From: Pseudarcicella hirudinis
Lineage (GTDB): Bacteria > Bacteroidota > Bacteroidia > Cytophagales > Spirosomataceae
DNA: 64,000 bases
Reading direction: 5' to 3'
Assembly: GCF_900115665.1 (NCBI RefSeq)
Contig: NZ_FOXH01000009.1
Coordinates: 1 to 64,000, forward strand
Positions within the stretch are counted from its first letter, which is position 1, and each line of letters opens with the position of its first letter. Of the stretch, positions 26,060 through 34,124 are shown piece by piece. Both the position numbers and the translations under genes were made by a program. The notes beneath the pieces were generated by a model, which searched no databases, was not told where the DNA came from, and was given only the letters and a program-made list of their open reading frames with translations.

Positions 26060-27082
26060 CTATTCCGGAAGGGATTTTGTATTCTTTTTAAATGGATTCA
26101 ATTTAACTACCGGTTTGACTCTGGAAGGTTTTGCAGACTTACCGGCAACAGGGGTATAGAAAATACTCTGACTTGTGCAATAATTGCTGTCAAACAGTTT
26201 TGCATCCCCTTTCTCCATGAATTTTTTCAGCTCTTTTAACCCGTCTTCAGGTTTAAAAGGAAAGGTTTGTTCCAGTTCCAATATAGCATTGAAAGCCCAG
26301 TCTGACATTTGAGATTTCAAGTCAGCCAGCAAATTATCCCATTTCCCGGATATTTCATTATTGCAGAAAACAGTCCGTTCGTTTAATACGTTTTCATCCC
26401 ATTCTTTTCTACGGTACTGTTTGTTGAAGGAAAACAGGTTTTTTCCTGCTTTGGTATCTGTCATGGAAACTGAGATCTGCCAGTTGCTGACTTTTCCTGC
26501 TTCATTTTCAGAAATTGCTTCGATCGCTACAGCATCGAGGTAATCATTATAACTTCTGGACAAAGCTACACGGGCATAAGTACAATAAACCATGACGCTG
26601 CTTTTCAGTAATTTAAGATTCGCTTCATCCTGTAAGAGAAAGTAAATTTCTTTTCTGACCGAAAGATGCAGTAAGGCAAAAGCCCAGAAAGTTGAGAAGG
26701 CGGAGGAGGGTTCACCGGAAACAAAACGAGGAAGATGATTTTGAATAATGACATCAATTGCCTGAATCTGAATCAGCTTCTGTTTGGGATCAGTCTGAAT
26801 AAGATAGGTGTCAAGATCATTATGAATTCCTTGCAAAGTCAGTTCGAGCTGTTTAAGATTATATTCCGCAATTTTTTGAGAAATCAGCGCTTCAACCTGC
26901 TCTTTAATCTGATCCCAGAGAGAAACCTCAGTGTTGGGCCAGAACATACTGATCAGTTGTGAAAGCACACCCCCGACAGTCGGAACTTTACCGGCAACAA
27001 ATTCTGCAATCTTTTTGGCTGTATTATTATCCAGTTCAATCTTACTGACGATAATCGCCTGTATTTCAGTTTTTTCATTCAT
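26060..27082 (-). CDS. Delta-endotoxin (Cry) domain I-like protein
   Basis: A 340-residue protein without a signal peptide. I see marked similarity to the pore-forming helical domain I of three-domain Bacillus thuringiensis Cry toxins: residues 44-55 ISMFWPNTEVSL, then WDQIKEQVEALISQKIAEYN (56-75), compared with the Cry pattern W..f..QvE.LI.QkI.ey, then LELTLQGIHNDLDTYL (79-94). FALLHLSVRKE (135-145) matches conserved Cry block 1 (..ANLHL..LRD), and LLADLKSQMSDWAFNAILEL then FPF (251-276) matches the last helix. Domains II and III (receptor binding) are missing: after residue 280 there is only a basic 60-residue tail. It is monocistronic. Whether it is a toxin, a pore-former or an adapted intracellular protein is unknown. 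Confidence 0.7.
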   Translation of the reverse strand: MNEKTEIQAIIVSKIELDNNTAKKIAEFVAGKVPTVGGVLSQLISMFWPNTEVSLWDQIKEQVEALISQKIAEYNLKQLELTLQGIHNDLDTYLIQTDPKQKLIQIQAIDVIIQNHLPRFVSGEPSSAFSTFWAFALLHLSVRKEIYFLLQDEANLKLLKSSVMVYCTYARVALSRSYNDYLDAVAIEAISENEAGKVSNWQISVSMTDTKAGKNLFSFNKQYRRKEWDENVLNERTVFCNNEISGKWDNLLADLKSQMSDWAFNAILELEQTFPFKPEDGLKELKKFMEKGDAKLFDSNYCTSQSIFYTPVAGKSAKPSRVKPVVKLNPFKKNTKSLPE

Positions 27083-27547
27083 AGTTATAGTATTTGGGGT
27101 TTAGTAAATAACAGGGCAAGAGACATGCTCAAAGATAAATATTAATACCAGTTCTCAGAAGGTATTTTTACGGTATTTACACCCTCAGAACATAAAGAAA
27201 TACAATTTATTATTTACCGGGAAAAAGAGGAACAGCATGAGATAAACGGGTGATTTCGTACCAAAGTAGATGAGCCGGGGCGGAAAACAGGGGATTAAAC
27301 AGACTTTTCTGATTGACCGGAGAGGGAATGAACACTTGAAATACAAATCTGACGAAGGTATTAACCGGATTAGTCGGGCTTGTAGTATTGAGGAACCCTC
27401 AAAGATAATCGTTTCATTTTAATGTGGCTGAAATGAATTTTTCTTTACTGGTTTTTCAAAGTGGAAAATCCCCGTCAGCCAGGCCGACAGGGATTTTTAT
27501 AAGGCACAAAACGTCTTTTAATGCTGCTTATTTCGCCAGAACTATGA
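27083..27547. other. 465-bp region without genes
   Basis: No credible ORF on either strand. Apart from the YceI terminator at 27467-27500 I see no repeats or promoter matches. It includes the upstream region of the Cry-like gene. Confidence 0.5.
27467..27500 (-). terminator. Terminator of the yceI gene
   Basis: A stem of about 15 bp with G/T wobbles (AAAATCCC..GGGATTTT) around a short loop, 48 nt past the stop at 27548. Confidence 0.7.
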
Positions 27548-28186
27548 TTATTTTGCCTGATTCATTTCTGTATTTACTGTAATGTCAATGTCTTTGCCGA
27601 CAACCAGTCCGCCGCCTTCGGTAGTTTTGTCCCATTTTAGGTTATAATCAAAACGATTGATCGTAGTTTTTGCTTTAAATCCGGCTTTAGTTGTTCCGTA
27701 CATAACCGTATTACCACCGTAAGTGACATCAAATGTGACAGGTTTTGTTATGTCGCGAATGGTCAGGTTTCCGGTAAGTTTGTATTTATTACCTCCCAAA
27801 GGGCTGAATGAACTGCTTTCGAATTTGATTTGCGGGAATTTCTCGGCGTTGAAAAAATCATCAGACTTCAAATGCGCATCTCTTTTTTCGTTGTCGGTAT
27901 TGATAGAATTGACATCAATCGTAAAATTGATTTTGGCATCAGAAAAGTCAGCTTTGGTATTTTCCATACTTCCTTCAAAAAGCTTGAAAGAACCCTCTAC
28001 TTCTGAAATAACTAAATGGCTGACCGAAAATTTCACACCGGAATGGGCTTTATCAATGGACCATTTTACAGCGGCGACTTTCCTTGCAGTCCGGGTTGCC
28101 GGATGTTTTTCATCCGTAGATTTGAATGCAGAAATAAAGACTAAAAGAAAAACAATAACGAGGGATGAGACTGGTAATTTTTTCAT
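27548..28186 (-). CDS. YceI family periplasmic protein
   Basis: A 212-residue exported protein of the YceI family, a lipocalin-like barrel that binds isoprenoid quinones or fatty amides in the periplasm. After a signal peptide (MKKLPVSSLVIVFLLVFISAF), WSIDKAHSGVKFSVSHLVIS (about 42-61) is the typical first part of the fold, followed by VNSINTDNEKRDAHLKSDDF and FPQIKFESSSF. RDITKPVTFDVTYGG near 150-165 is also typical. It lies 200 nt downstream of the YHS-like gene on the same strand. Confidence 0.92.
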   Translation of the reverse strand: MKKLPVSSLVIVFLLVFISAFKSTDEKHPATRTARKVAAVKWSIDKAHSGVKFSVSHLVISEVEGSFKLFEGSMENTKADFSDAKINFTIDVNSINTDNEKRDAHLKSDDFFNAEKFPQIKFESSSFSPLGGNKYKLTGNLTIRDITKPVTFDVTYGGNTVMYGTTKAGFKAKTTINRFDYNLKWDKTTEGGGLVVGKDIDITVNTEMNQAK

Positions 28187-28393
28187 ATTAATTAGTTTTT
28201 AAAGATTAGTAAAATCAATGATTCAAAAAGCTAATGTTACTGAAATATTTACTGAAACTAATTTACAGGAGATAGGAGAAATATATTACAAAATTGTGAT
28301 AAAATGGTGTTTTTCCAAATAATTAATCATTGTAATACTGAATTTCAGGATTATCCCTGAGGTATGGAGCGTTCAATCCCTCGTTTGATCAGG

Positions 28394-28660
28394 CTATTTT
28401 ACTGCATATTTTGCAGGATTTTTGTCGAATCTCTCTTTGCAGACTACACTGCAAAAACCAATTTTTTTGCCTTTGTGTGTCGAAACCGACCTGGTATCTT
28501 TTGAGATACTCATTTTGCAAACCGGATCAATTGTATTTTCTGCCGGATTAGTCTGAGCAGCATGAGCATGTTCTGTTTTAGCTCCCGCCGGCGTTTTAGG
28601 GGTTTGAGCCTGAGTGAAATTTGCTCCTAAAACAGCCAGAATGATAAGAAAACGTTTCAT
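28394..28660 (-). CDS. Exported YHS-domain-like metal-binding protein
   Basis: An 88-residue exported protein. A signal peptide (MKRFLIILAVLGANFTQAQ) is followed by a His/Ala-rich spacer (AKTEHAHAAQ) and a YHS-type domain: DPVCKMSISKDT and GKKIGFCSVVCKERFDKNP, the two Cys clusters that bind metal in YHS and TRASH-like domains. A copper or other heavy-metal role fits the neighbours. The ATG at 28660 is chosen over a TTG six bases upstream. It follows the beta-barrel gene by 38 nt, probably in the same operon. Confidence 0.8.
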   Translation of the reverse strand: MKRFLIILAVLGANFTQAQTPKTPAGAKTEHAHAAQTNPAENTIDPVCKMSISKDTRSVSTHKGKKIGFCSVVCKERFDKNPAKYAVK

Positions 28661-28698
28661 ATGCAAGATTGATTTTGTTTAAATGTTTGGCAAAAATA

Positions 28699-29604
28699 CT
28701 AAAAAAGATAAGTAAGATGTATTGTCGTTCGGGCATTTGCCTGAAGTTCCCCTTTTGAAAGCTCCTGAAAAACAGGCTGCTGATGATTGATTCCAATACT
28801 GAATTTGTCAAAAAAGCTCTCCATCCCTAAGGTCGCCATTCCGACATATCCTCCTGTACGATTGTTTACAACTCCTGCCGACTGGTCACTGTCAGAATGT
28901 TCAAAATACATTCCTGAATTGGGCATCAGGGTAATTCCCCCTGTTTTGTAAGTATAAAAAGCAGATGCTGAAGTCGTTACTCTATTGCCAAAACGATAGT
29001 TATTGCTGTTTTCAGTATTGATTTTATAAGTTAAGTCTGTATTCAGACCCCAATTGCGATAACGGATAGTATAAATTGCATTGAGTATAAAATCGGTACT
29101 TCCTGTTCCGAGTTGAAAATTTGGATTATCCACCTCGGCTGTACTGGCTGGATCATAAAGATAACGGCCGGTAGGCAATTTTATTCCCCCGCCGATAAGG
29201 AGATTCTGGTCAATTTTGTGAGCGGTAGAATCCCAGAACGTGTTAAATACATTATAATGCATAATCAGACTTGCATCTCCTAAGCCTTGAATTTTTGTGG
29301 TCTGATTGGCTTTAACTAATGTTTGTGCATTAAAATTATAGGGTAAAAAAGCCAGCACCTGTGTTTTTTTGAAAGGATAAAATCTCCCCCATAATTCGGT
29401 ACTTTGGAATACCTCTCTGGTTTGCAGCAACTGACTGTTTAAATGAGAATCAAAAGAAGAATAACGATATCTTATGCCCATGAATCCCCGGTGAGATTGT
29501 GGCAAAATCCCAAAAAAAGATCCTCCGTTGGCACAACCGCATAGGTCGCAGGCAAAAGTATCTAAGTTGCAGAGCAACAGCATGAAAAGAATAAATTTCT
29601 TCAT
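28699..29604 (-). CDS. Outer-membrane beta-barrel (phenol MetA-like transporter family)
   Basis: A 301-residue outer-membrane protein with a signal peptide ending near FAC. The mature N-terminus carries CDLCGCANGGSF, a Cys-rich CxxCxC motif found in this Bacteroidota group. The rest alternates polar and hydrophobic residues with aromatic girdles, and ends in HLTYLF with a C-terminal Phe as in barrels. Segments such as GGGIKLPTGRYL and QLGTGSTDFILNAIYTIRYR match the MetA-like (phenol degradation) barrel family, widely annotated as transporter. The substrate is unknown; the context suggests metal or haem-enzyme export. It begins 2 nt after the MauG gene ends. Confidence 0.8.
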   Translation of the reverse strand: MKKFILFMLLLCNLDTFACDLCGCANGGSFFGILPQSHRGFMGIRYRYSSFDSHLNSQLLQTREVFQSTELWGRFYPFKKTQVLAFLPYNFNAQTLVKANQTTKIQGLGDASLIMHYNVFNTFWDSTAHKIDQNLLIGGGIKLPTGRYLYDPASTAEVDNPNFQLGTGSTDFILNAIYTIRYRNWGLNTDLTYKINTENSNNYRFGNRVTTSASAFYTYKTGGITLMPNSGMYFEHSDSDQSAGVVNNRTGGYVGMATLGMESFFDKFSIGINHQQPVFQELSKGELQANARTTIHLTYLF

Positions 29605-29606
29605 AA

Positions 29607-30629
29607 TTATTGGTTGATGAAACGCTTGTCTTTCAGAAAGGTTTCATCCGTTAAAGTCTTTAAAAAAGCAATAATCCGGGATTGCTCCTCCTTACTGAGC
29701 TGAATGCCTCTTTTACCATTCTGATTAAGCAGCGGATCCAGATTTACGGTATTCTGTACGCCTTCTGCATAATGTTCCAGAACGGCTTCAAGGGTATAAA
29801 ACCGCCCGTCGTGCATATAAGGAAGGGTTACTGCTACATTTCTGAGACCCGGAACCCGGAATTTGTATTTATCCTTATCATTTTCTGTAATTCTATACCT
29901 GCCAACGTCCATACTTCCCTGAATGGTTAACCCATTGTTTCTGTAACTTTTGTCTGTAAAAAGCTCTCCGGCATGACAAGACGAACATTTTTGTCTGAAA
30001 AGAGCCATTCCTTCCAATTCTTCCTTTGTGAGCACTTCTCCCTCGTTTCTGATGTATTGATCATATCTGGAATTAGCGGAAACGAGTGTTATCATAAATT
30101 GAGAGAGTGCCTGCAGAAATTTTGCTCCGGTGATTTCTTCTGACCCAAATGCCTTTTTAAACATGGGTGGATATCGCTGAGTTTTACGGAGTTTTTCCAA
30201 CACATTCCCGGTACTTTCATCCATTTCTACAGGATTTTCAATAGGCGCAATGGGTACAAAATCCAGATCGCCGACACCGCCATCCCAGAAAAACTCAGAT
30301 TCCCAAGCCAGATTTTGTAAGGGAAGGGAATTTCTGACTCCTTTCAGGTTGTTTATGCCATGACTCAAATCATGACCATGGTGTGTAAAACCATAAGGCT
30401 GGCTATGGCATTCCGCACAGGAAATAGTACCGTCCTTTGAGAGAATTCCATCATAAAAAAGGGCTTTTCCTAGCTCAAATCCATCAGAACTTATGGGGTT
30501 TTTCTTTAAATCATAAACAGGCTGCGGAAAATTTGCCGGAATAGAAAACAACGATTCCGGTTTTGCCTGCTCCGTTTTGGAGCAGGCTATAGTCAGCAGG
30601 GCGATTGAGATACAAATGAGTTTTTTCAT
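29607..30629 (-). CDS. Dihaem cytochrome c peroxidase/MauG family lipoprotein (first copy)
   Basis: A 340-residue lipoprotein (lipobox LLTIACS) of the bacterial dihaem peroxidase/MauG family. It has two CxxCH haem sites, ISCAECHSQPYG and KCSSCHAGELFTD, and the conserved region KYKFRVPGLRNVAVTLPYMHDGRF. The distal tyrosine or methionine ligand that separates MauG from true peroxidases cannot be assigned by eye. In characterised systems MbnH, a MauG relative, oxidises a Trp of MbnP; an MbnP gene is two genes upstream. The ATG at 30629 gives the lipoprotein signal. Its start overlaps the end of the small membrane protein gene. Confidence 0.9.
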   Translation of the reverse strand: MKKLICISIALLTIACSKTEQAKPESLFSIPANFPQPVYDLKKNPISSDGFELGKALFYDGILSKDGTISCAECHSQPYGFTHHGHDLSHGINNLKGVRNSLPLQNLAWESEFFWDGGVGDLDFVPIAPIENPVEMDESTGNVLEKLRKTQRYPPMFKKAFGSEEITGAKFLQALSQFMITLVSANSRYDQYIRNEGEVLTKEELEGMALFRQKCSSCHAGELFTDKSYRNNGLTIQGSMDVGRYRITENDKDKYKFRVPGLRNVAVTLPYMHDGRFYTLEAVLEHYAEGVQNTVNLDPLLNQNGKRGIQLSKEEQSRIIAFLKTLTDETFLKDKRFINQ

Positions 30630-30850
30630 GCCAGTGCTTTTGAATAAATTTTCCAAAGAATACTGCCAGTCAGCAGGATGATACTTAAAAGATGGAAAAG
30701 CAGAAAGACCCGTTGGAACTTTCTCTCTGAATTGATCTCCAGTATCTCAAAAACCTGCTCTTTAAAACTTAAAGCCGGAGGAAGAATGACGCCTGTCCCT
30801 TCAAGCAGTGTTTCCAGAAGTTTTCGTTTAAACATATCATTATTAGTCAT
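30626..30850 (-). CDS. Small membrane protein coupled to mbnP
   Basis: A 74-residue protein beginning MTNNDMFKRKLLETLLEG. Its ATG lies inside the end of the mbnP gene (ATGACTAA, 8-nt overlap) and its stop overlaps the ATG of the first MauG gene (ATGA type), so it is translationally coupled on both sides. One hydrophobic helix lies near the C-terminus (VFLLFHLLSIILLTGSILW). It may be a membrane anchor or assembly factor; I do not recognise the family. Confidence 0.65.
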   Translation of the reverse strand: MTNNDMFKRKLLETLLEGTGVILPPALSFKEQVFEILEINSERKFQRVFLLFHLLSIILLTGSILWKIYSKALA

Positions 30851-31655
30851 TATGAACGTGGTCAACGATAAACATATTCTTGTAATTATCTGCAATAGGA
30901 GAGGCATCCTTTGGATTGTGAACCATATTGGTGGCAGATAAACTGATTTTGTTTACACCATCAAAAACCCTGGTAATATCCGACACCAGATGAATGGTTG
31001 GGGCGATACTTTTACGCACGGTAGCCTGCTGTGGCAGAGAAAGTGTGACTGTTCTCAGGTTATTGGGAGTGACTGCAGTTCTCCCGCCAAATCCGCCGAT
31101 ATGAAGCTGGAATGCTTTAACTCCGGCTGAGTTAGCAGGTGCTACCGGAGAAGTTCCTTCAAATTTCAGGAAAATATAGCCTGAATTCCAGGCCCAGTAC
31201 ATATTGTCAGTACCATAAGATGTTTCATCCAGAACACCCGTTCTTTCAGCAATATTTGAAACGCTTTTGGTACTATCTACGCCTATCAAAAAGGTTATTT
31301 CTTTATAATCTCCGGCCGGAACATCCTTAAGTACAGGAGTTAATGTTTTCTCATCTGCCTGACGGATCAGGAAATACTGATTCGGAAACTTTACAATTGT
31401 TCCGTCACTTTTCTTCAGAGCTACATTACTGATGAAATAATTAAACGTAGTAACCGTAAACTCCTCTCCGGATCCGTTTTTATAACTGGTAGTAGCTAAA
31501 GCCAGTTTTTGTGCTCCGGCACGATTGTCAAATTCAAGCGTTAAGTTGTTTTTATCATTTGCTCCCACAGGCTCTACCTCATCTTTTTTACAGGCAGTCA
31601 GGGTAAAGGTTAAAGCAAAGAATATATAGGCCAAAAATGCAGTATGTCTTTTCAT
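30843..31655 (-). CDS. MbnP family copper-binding lipoprotein
   Basis: A 270-residue lipoprotein (lipobox FTLTAC) of the MbnP family. LEFDNRAGAQKLAL near residue 40, FTVTTFNYFISNVALKKSDG (about 65-84), DVPAGDYKEITFLIGVD, and NMYWAWNSGYIFLKFEG are characteristic, the last containing two Trp residues of the type modified in characterised MbnP. In MbnP, a Trp is oxidised to kynurenine by its dihaem partner MbnH and the product binds copper. Two MauG/MbnH-type genes flank it. The ATG at 31655 provides the lipoprotein signal; the frame extends upstream to 31709. Confidence 0.85.
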   Translation of the reverse strand: MKRHTAFLAYIFFALTFTLTACKKDEVEPVGANDKNNLTLEFDNRAGAQKLALATTSYKNGSGEEFTVTTFNYFISNVALKKSDGTIVKFPNQYFLIRQADEKTLTPVLKDVPAGDYKEITFLIGVDSTKSVSNIAERTGVLDETSYGTDNMYWAWNSGYIFLKFEGTSPVAPANSAGVKAFQLHIGGFGGRTAVTPNNLRTVTLSLPQQATVRKSIAPTIHLVSDITRVFDGVNKISLSATNMVHNPKDASPIADNYKNMFIVDHVHND

Positions 31656-31705
31656 TTGTGTTATCTTTTTTATGTTTTTGAAATAAGGATTGTTCCTGAA
31701 AAATA

Positions 31706-32815
31706 TCATCTGACCGGGAATCCGTCCGGTTCTGCGAATCTTTTGTCTTTCAGAAAATCGTTGTCTGTTAATGTATTCAGGAAAGCCAGTATCTTCCTTT
31801 TTTCTTCCGCAGACATAGGAATGCCTAAACGGCCATTTTGTTTGAGGATCGGATCGAGATTTGGCGTGTCCTGGACACCGGAAGCATAATAATCCAATAC
31901 TTCCTGAAGAGATTTGAAACGACCATCATGCATATAAGGGAGAGATTCCCCAACATTCCGCAGGGTAGGAACTTTAAATTTAAAACGGTCCGTAGCAAGA
32001 TTAGTAATCCTGAATCGTCCCTCATCTACCACCACCTGAATCGTTGGTTTCCCATTCACATATACCACTTTTGATCTTTCAAATTTTGATAAACCATTGT
32101 TTCTGAAACTTCCGTCTGTAAATAATTCTCCGGCATGACAGCTTTTACAACCTTTGCTTTCGAACAGTTTCATACCATCCGATTCATCGTTGGAAAATGT
32201 GACATTTCCTTCTTTTCTGACATATTTGTCATATTTTGAATTAGCAGAGACCAGCGTAAGCATAAATTGAGAAAGTGCTTTCAGCATCTTATCCGCAGTA
32301 ATTTCTTCTGATCCGAAAGCGGCTTTAAACTTAAGCGGATAGCCTTTCGTCATTCGAAGCTTTTGCACGACATTGTCCATTTTATCATCCATTTCATCAG
32401 GATGTTCAATAGGTACAATTGGTTGTTTATCAAGGTCTTCTACTGCGCCGTCCCAAAGTAAGCTTCTTTCCCAGGCAAGATTCTGTAAGGTCAGGGCATT
32501 TCTCAATCCTGTTCTCCCATCAATTCCATGGCTTAAATCATGCAAATGGTGTGTGAAAACAAAGTATTGCCGATGACATTCCCCGCAGGCAATCGTGCTG
32601 TCACGGGAGAGAATTCCATCATAGAAAAGGGCTTTTCCCAACTCGAAACCTTCCTGAGTAATCGGGTTTTTATCAAGCTGATAAACAGGTTTCGGGAAAT
32701 TGGCCGGAATTTCGAACAATTTCTTCTCTTCTTCCGGAACGGGTACAGAGGTATTACTTTTCTGACACGCTATGAAAGCTGTCAGAAAAAAGAAGGCACA
32801 AAAAAGTTTTCTCAT
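31706..32815 (-). CDS. Dihaem cytochrome c peroxidase/MauG family lipoprotein (second copy)
   Basis: A 369-residue lipoprotein (FLTAFIAC lipobox) paralogous to the gene at 29607-30629. Haem sites are IACGECHRQYFVF and KGCKSCHAGELFTD; it shares FELGKALFYDGILS and SLPYMHDGRF with the other copy. It has extra residues between the second haem site and the RFKFKVPTLRN segment (a stretch around VVYVNGKPTIQVVVDEG) absent from the shorter copy. It precedes mbnP by about 50 nt, so either copy could be the MbnH partner. Confidence 0.9.
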   Translation of the reverse strand: MRKLFCAFFFLTAFIACQKSNTSVPVPEEEKKLFEIPANFPKPVYQLDKNPITQEGFELGKALFYDGILSRDSTIACGECHRQYFVFTHHLHDLSHGIDGRTGLRNALTLQNLAWERSLLWDGAVEDLDKQPIVPIEHPDEMDDKMDNVVQKLRMTKGYPLKFKAAFGSEEITADKMLKALSQFMLTLVSANSKYDKYVRKEGNVTFSNDESDGMKLFESKGCKSCHAGELFTDGSFRNNGLSKFERSKVVYVNGKPTIQVVVDEGRFRITNLATDRFKFKVPTLRNVGESLPYMHDGRFKSLQEVLDYYASGVQDTPNLDPILKQNGRLGIPMSAEEKRKILAFLNTLTDNDFLKDKRFAEPDGFPVR

Positions 32816-32969
32816 ATAGAGGCTACGAATTTGAATAACCGGGTTGAGATACAGAATAAGAGACCGGAAAAAAAGGAGCATAACTAAGCTTCAGCACATT
32901 AAATATGTTGAAAAGGATAGTTCTCCCGGTTTTCTTCCGGAAATTAACAGGCAGGAAAGTTTCAGTAAT

Positions 32970-33359
32970 TTATGCTGAAGGAGGGTGAAAAACTGAAGAG
33001 ATAAAGGCGTTTGTATAAATCTTCAGGTCTGGAAAAATTACAATTTTATCCGCCGGATCATGAGACCAGTTGAAGGTAAAAAGAGATTGGTTTTCGAAAA
33101 CTTCTTCAAGAATTTTCTTGAAGGCCTGACTTTGCTTATTCGTTTCTTTACTGGCATTGTCTTCGGCAATTTTATTCAGTTTTTTGGCCAGATAGCACTT
33201 TCCGTTACAATGCAACTCGGGCTTAAACCTGTTTTCGCAAAGGTTTTTGATAATAAACGCTTTTCTTAATTCGAAATCCATGTATACGAGCGGCACAACC
33301 AATGTTCTGACATTGATTAAAACCAGGAGGAACAGAGCTATGTAGTTTTTTCCACTCAT
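32970..33359 (-). CDS. Small Cys-containing membrane/exported protein
   Basis: A 129-residue protein with an N-terminal hydrophobic segment (YIALFLLVLINVRTLVVPLVY) then KNLCENRFKPELHCNGKCYLAKKLN (two Cys in a CxxxC arrangement plus one upstream), a charged helix, and a C-terminus rich in Phe and Pro. This Cys pattern recurs in short proteins near copper-related genes in Bacteroidota, which is family recollection rather than proof. It heads the MauG/MbnP cluster with a gap of about 150 nt. Confidence 0.65.
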   Translation of the reverse strand: MSGKNYIALFLLVLINVRTLVVPLVYMDFELRKAFIIKNLCENRFKPELHCNGKCYLAKKLNKIAEDNASKETNKQSQAFKKILEEVFENQSLFTFNWSHDPADKIVIFPDLKIYTNAFISSVFHPPSA

Positions 33360-33512
33360 GAATAGAACCCGCTAACGCCCTGCAAATATACAAGCCGGCA
33401 GAAGGATTTAACAATATGTTTTAAGCAGAATGTATGATTTTTCACAAAAGCATCTGAGCTTTATAAGAATTGTAATGGCTAGTTAGAGTATAAGTGATTG
33501 ATAGTTAGTGTA

Positions 33513-33890
33513 TTATTTTCTTTTGAATAAAAGTGTAGTTCCGGCAGTACTGTTATAGAAATTACCAATTGAGAAAGAGTTCTGGTCGATAAATTTAAAA
33601 GAAACCTGTTTTTTGGCACAGGTGCAGCTACTCACAAGGTCTGTTACTTCAATCATATTATCCTTTACTGTGAAGCTGTAGATACCTTCTCCGGCTATTG
33701 GCTGTTCGTTAGGCTCCCGTAATTTAAGGGTAAAGACAGACGCAGACTGGTCAGCAAAAATGATCTGGTCTTTACCATTGTTAATTTGCCATGAACCTTG
33801 CAGGTTTGGTTGAACCGCTTCTTCTTTTGAACAGGCCGCAATGAGACAGATAAAACAGAATAACAGTAGTAAAATGCTGAACTTTTTCAT
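33513..33890 (-). CDS. Lipocalin-like lipoprotein
   Basis: A 125-residue lipoprotein (lipobox CLIAAC). The mature part starts NLQGSWQINNGKDQIIF, a pattern of lipocalin-like domains (L.G.W.l), and continues with short strands, ending LLFKRK. A SCTCAKKQ segment adds two Cys. The function is unknown. It is the first gene of the minus-strand group but separated by 150 nt from the next. Confidence 0.65.
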   Translation of the reverse strand: MKKFSILLLLFCFICLIAACSKEEAVQPNLQGSWQINNGKDQIIFADQSASVFTLKLREPNEQPIAGEGIYSFTVKDNMIEVTDLVSSCTCAKKQVSFKFIDQNSFSIGNFYNSTAGTTLLFKRK

Positions 33891-34005
33891 AGATATTCCT
33901 GGATTTGTGATTTGAGGTTTTACTTAAAGCAGATAAGTGTGTTTTGAATATTAATTTTCAATAAAGATAGTATTAATTTACTGATTATGAGTGTTTTATT
34001 GTAGA

Positions 34006-34044
34006 AGTAAATATACCTTAATTCTCAAATAAGGTATATTTACT
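34006..34044. repeat. 15-bp inverted repeat between divergent genes
   Basis: A perfect 15-bp inverted repeat (34006-34020 with 34030-34044) with a 9-nt loop, followed on the plus strand by a T run. It lies between genes diverging from 33890 and 34125, so an operator or an attenuator-like structure is as likely as a terminator. Confidence 0.55.
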
Positions 34045-34124
34045 CTATTTTTTTTCGGGAGAAAAGTGGAAATTCAGGAGGTTTTTCTGATACACAACCT
34101 AATTTTTCCAAGACCTTATCCGAC

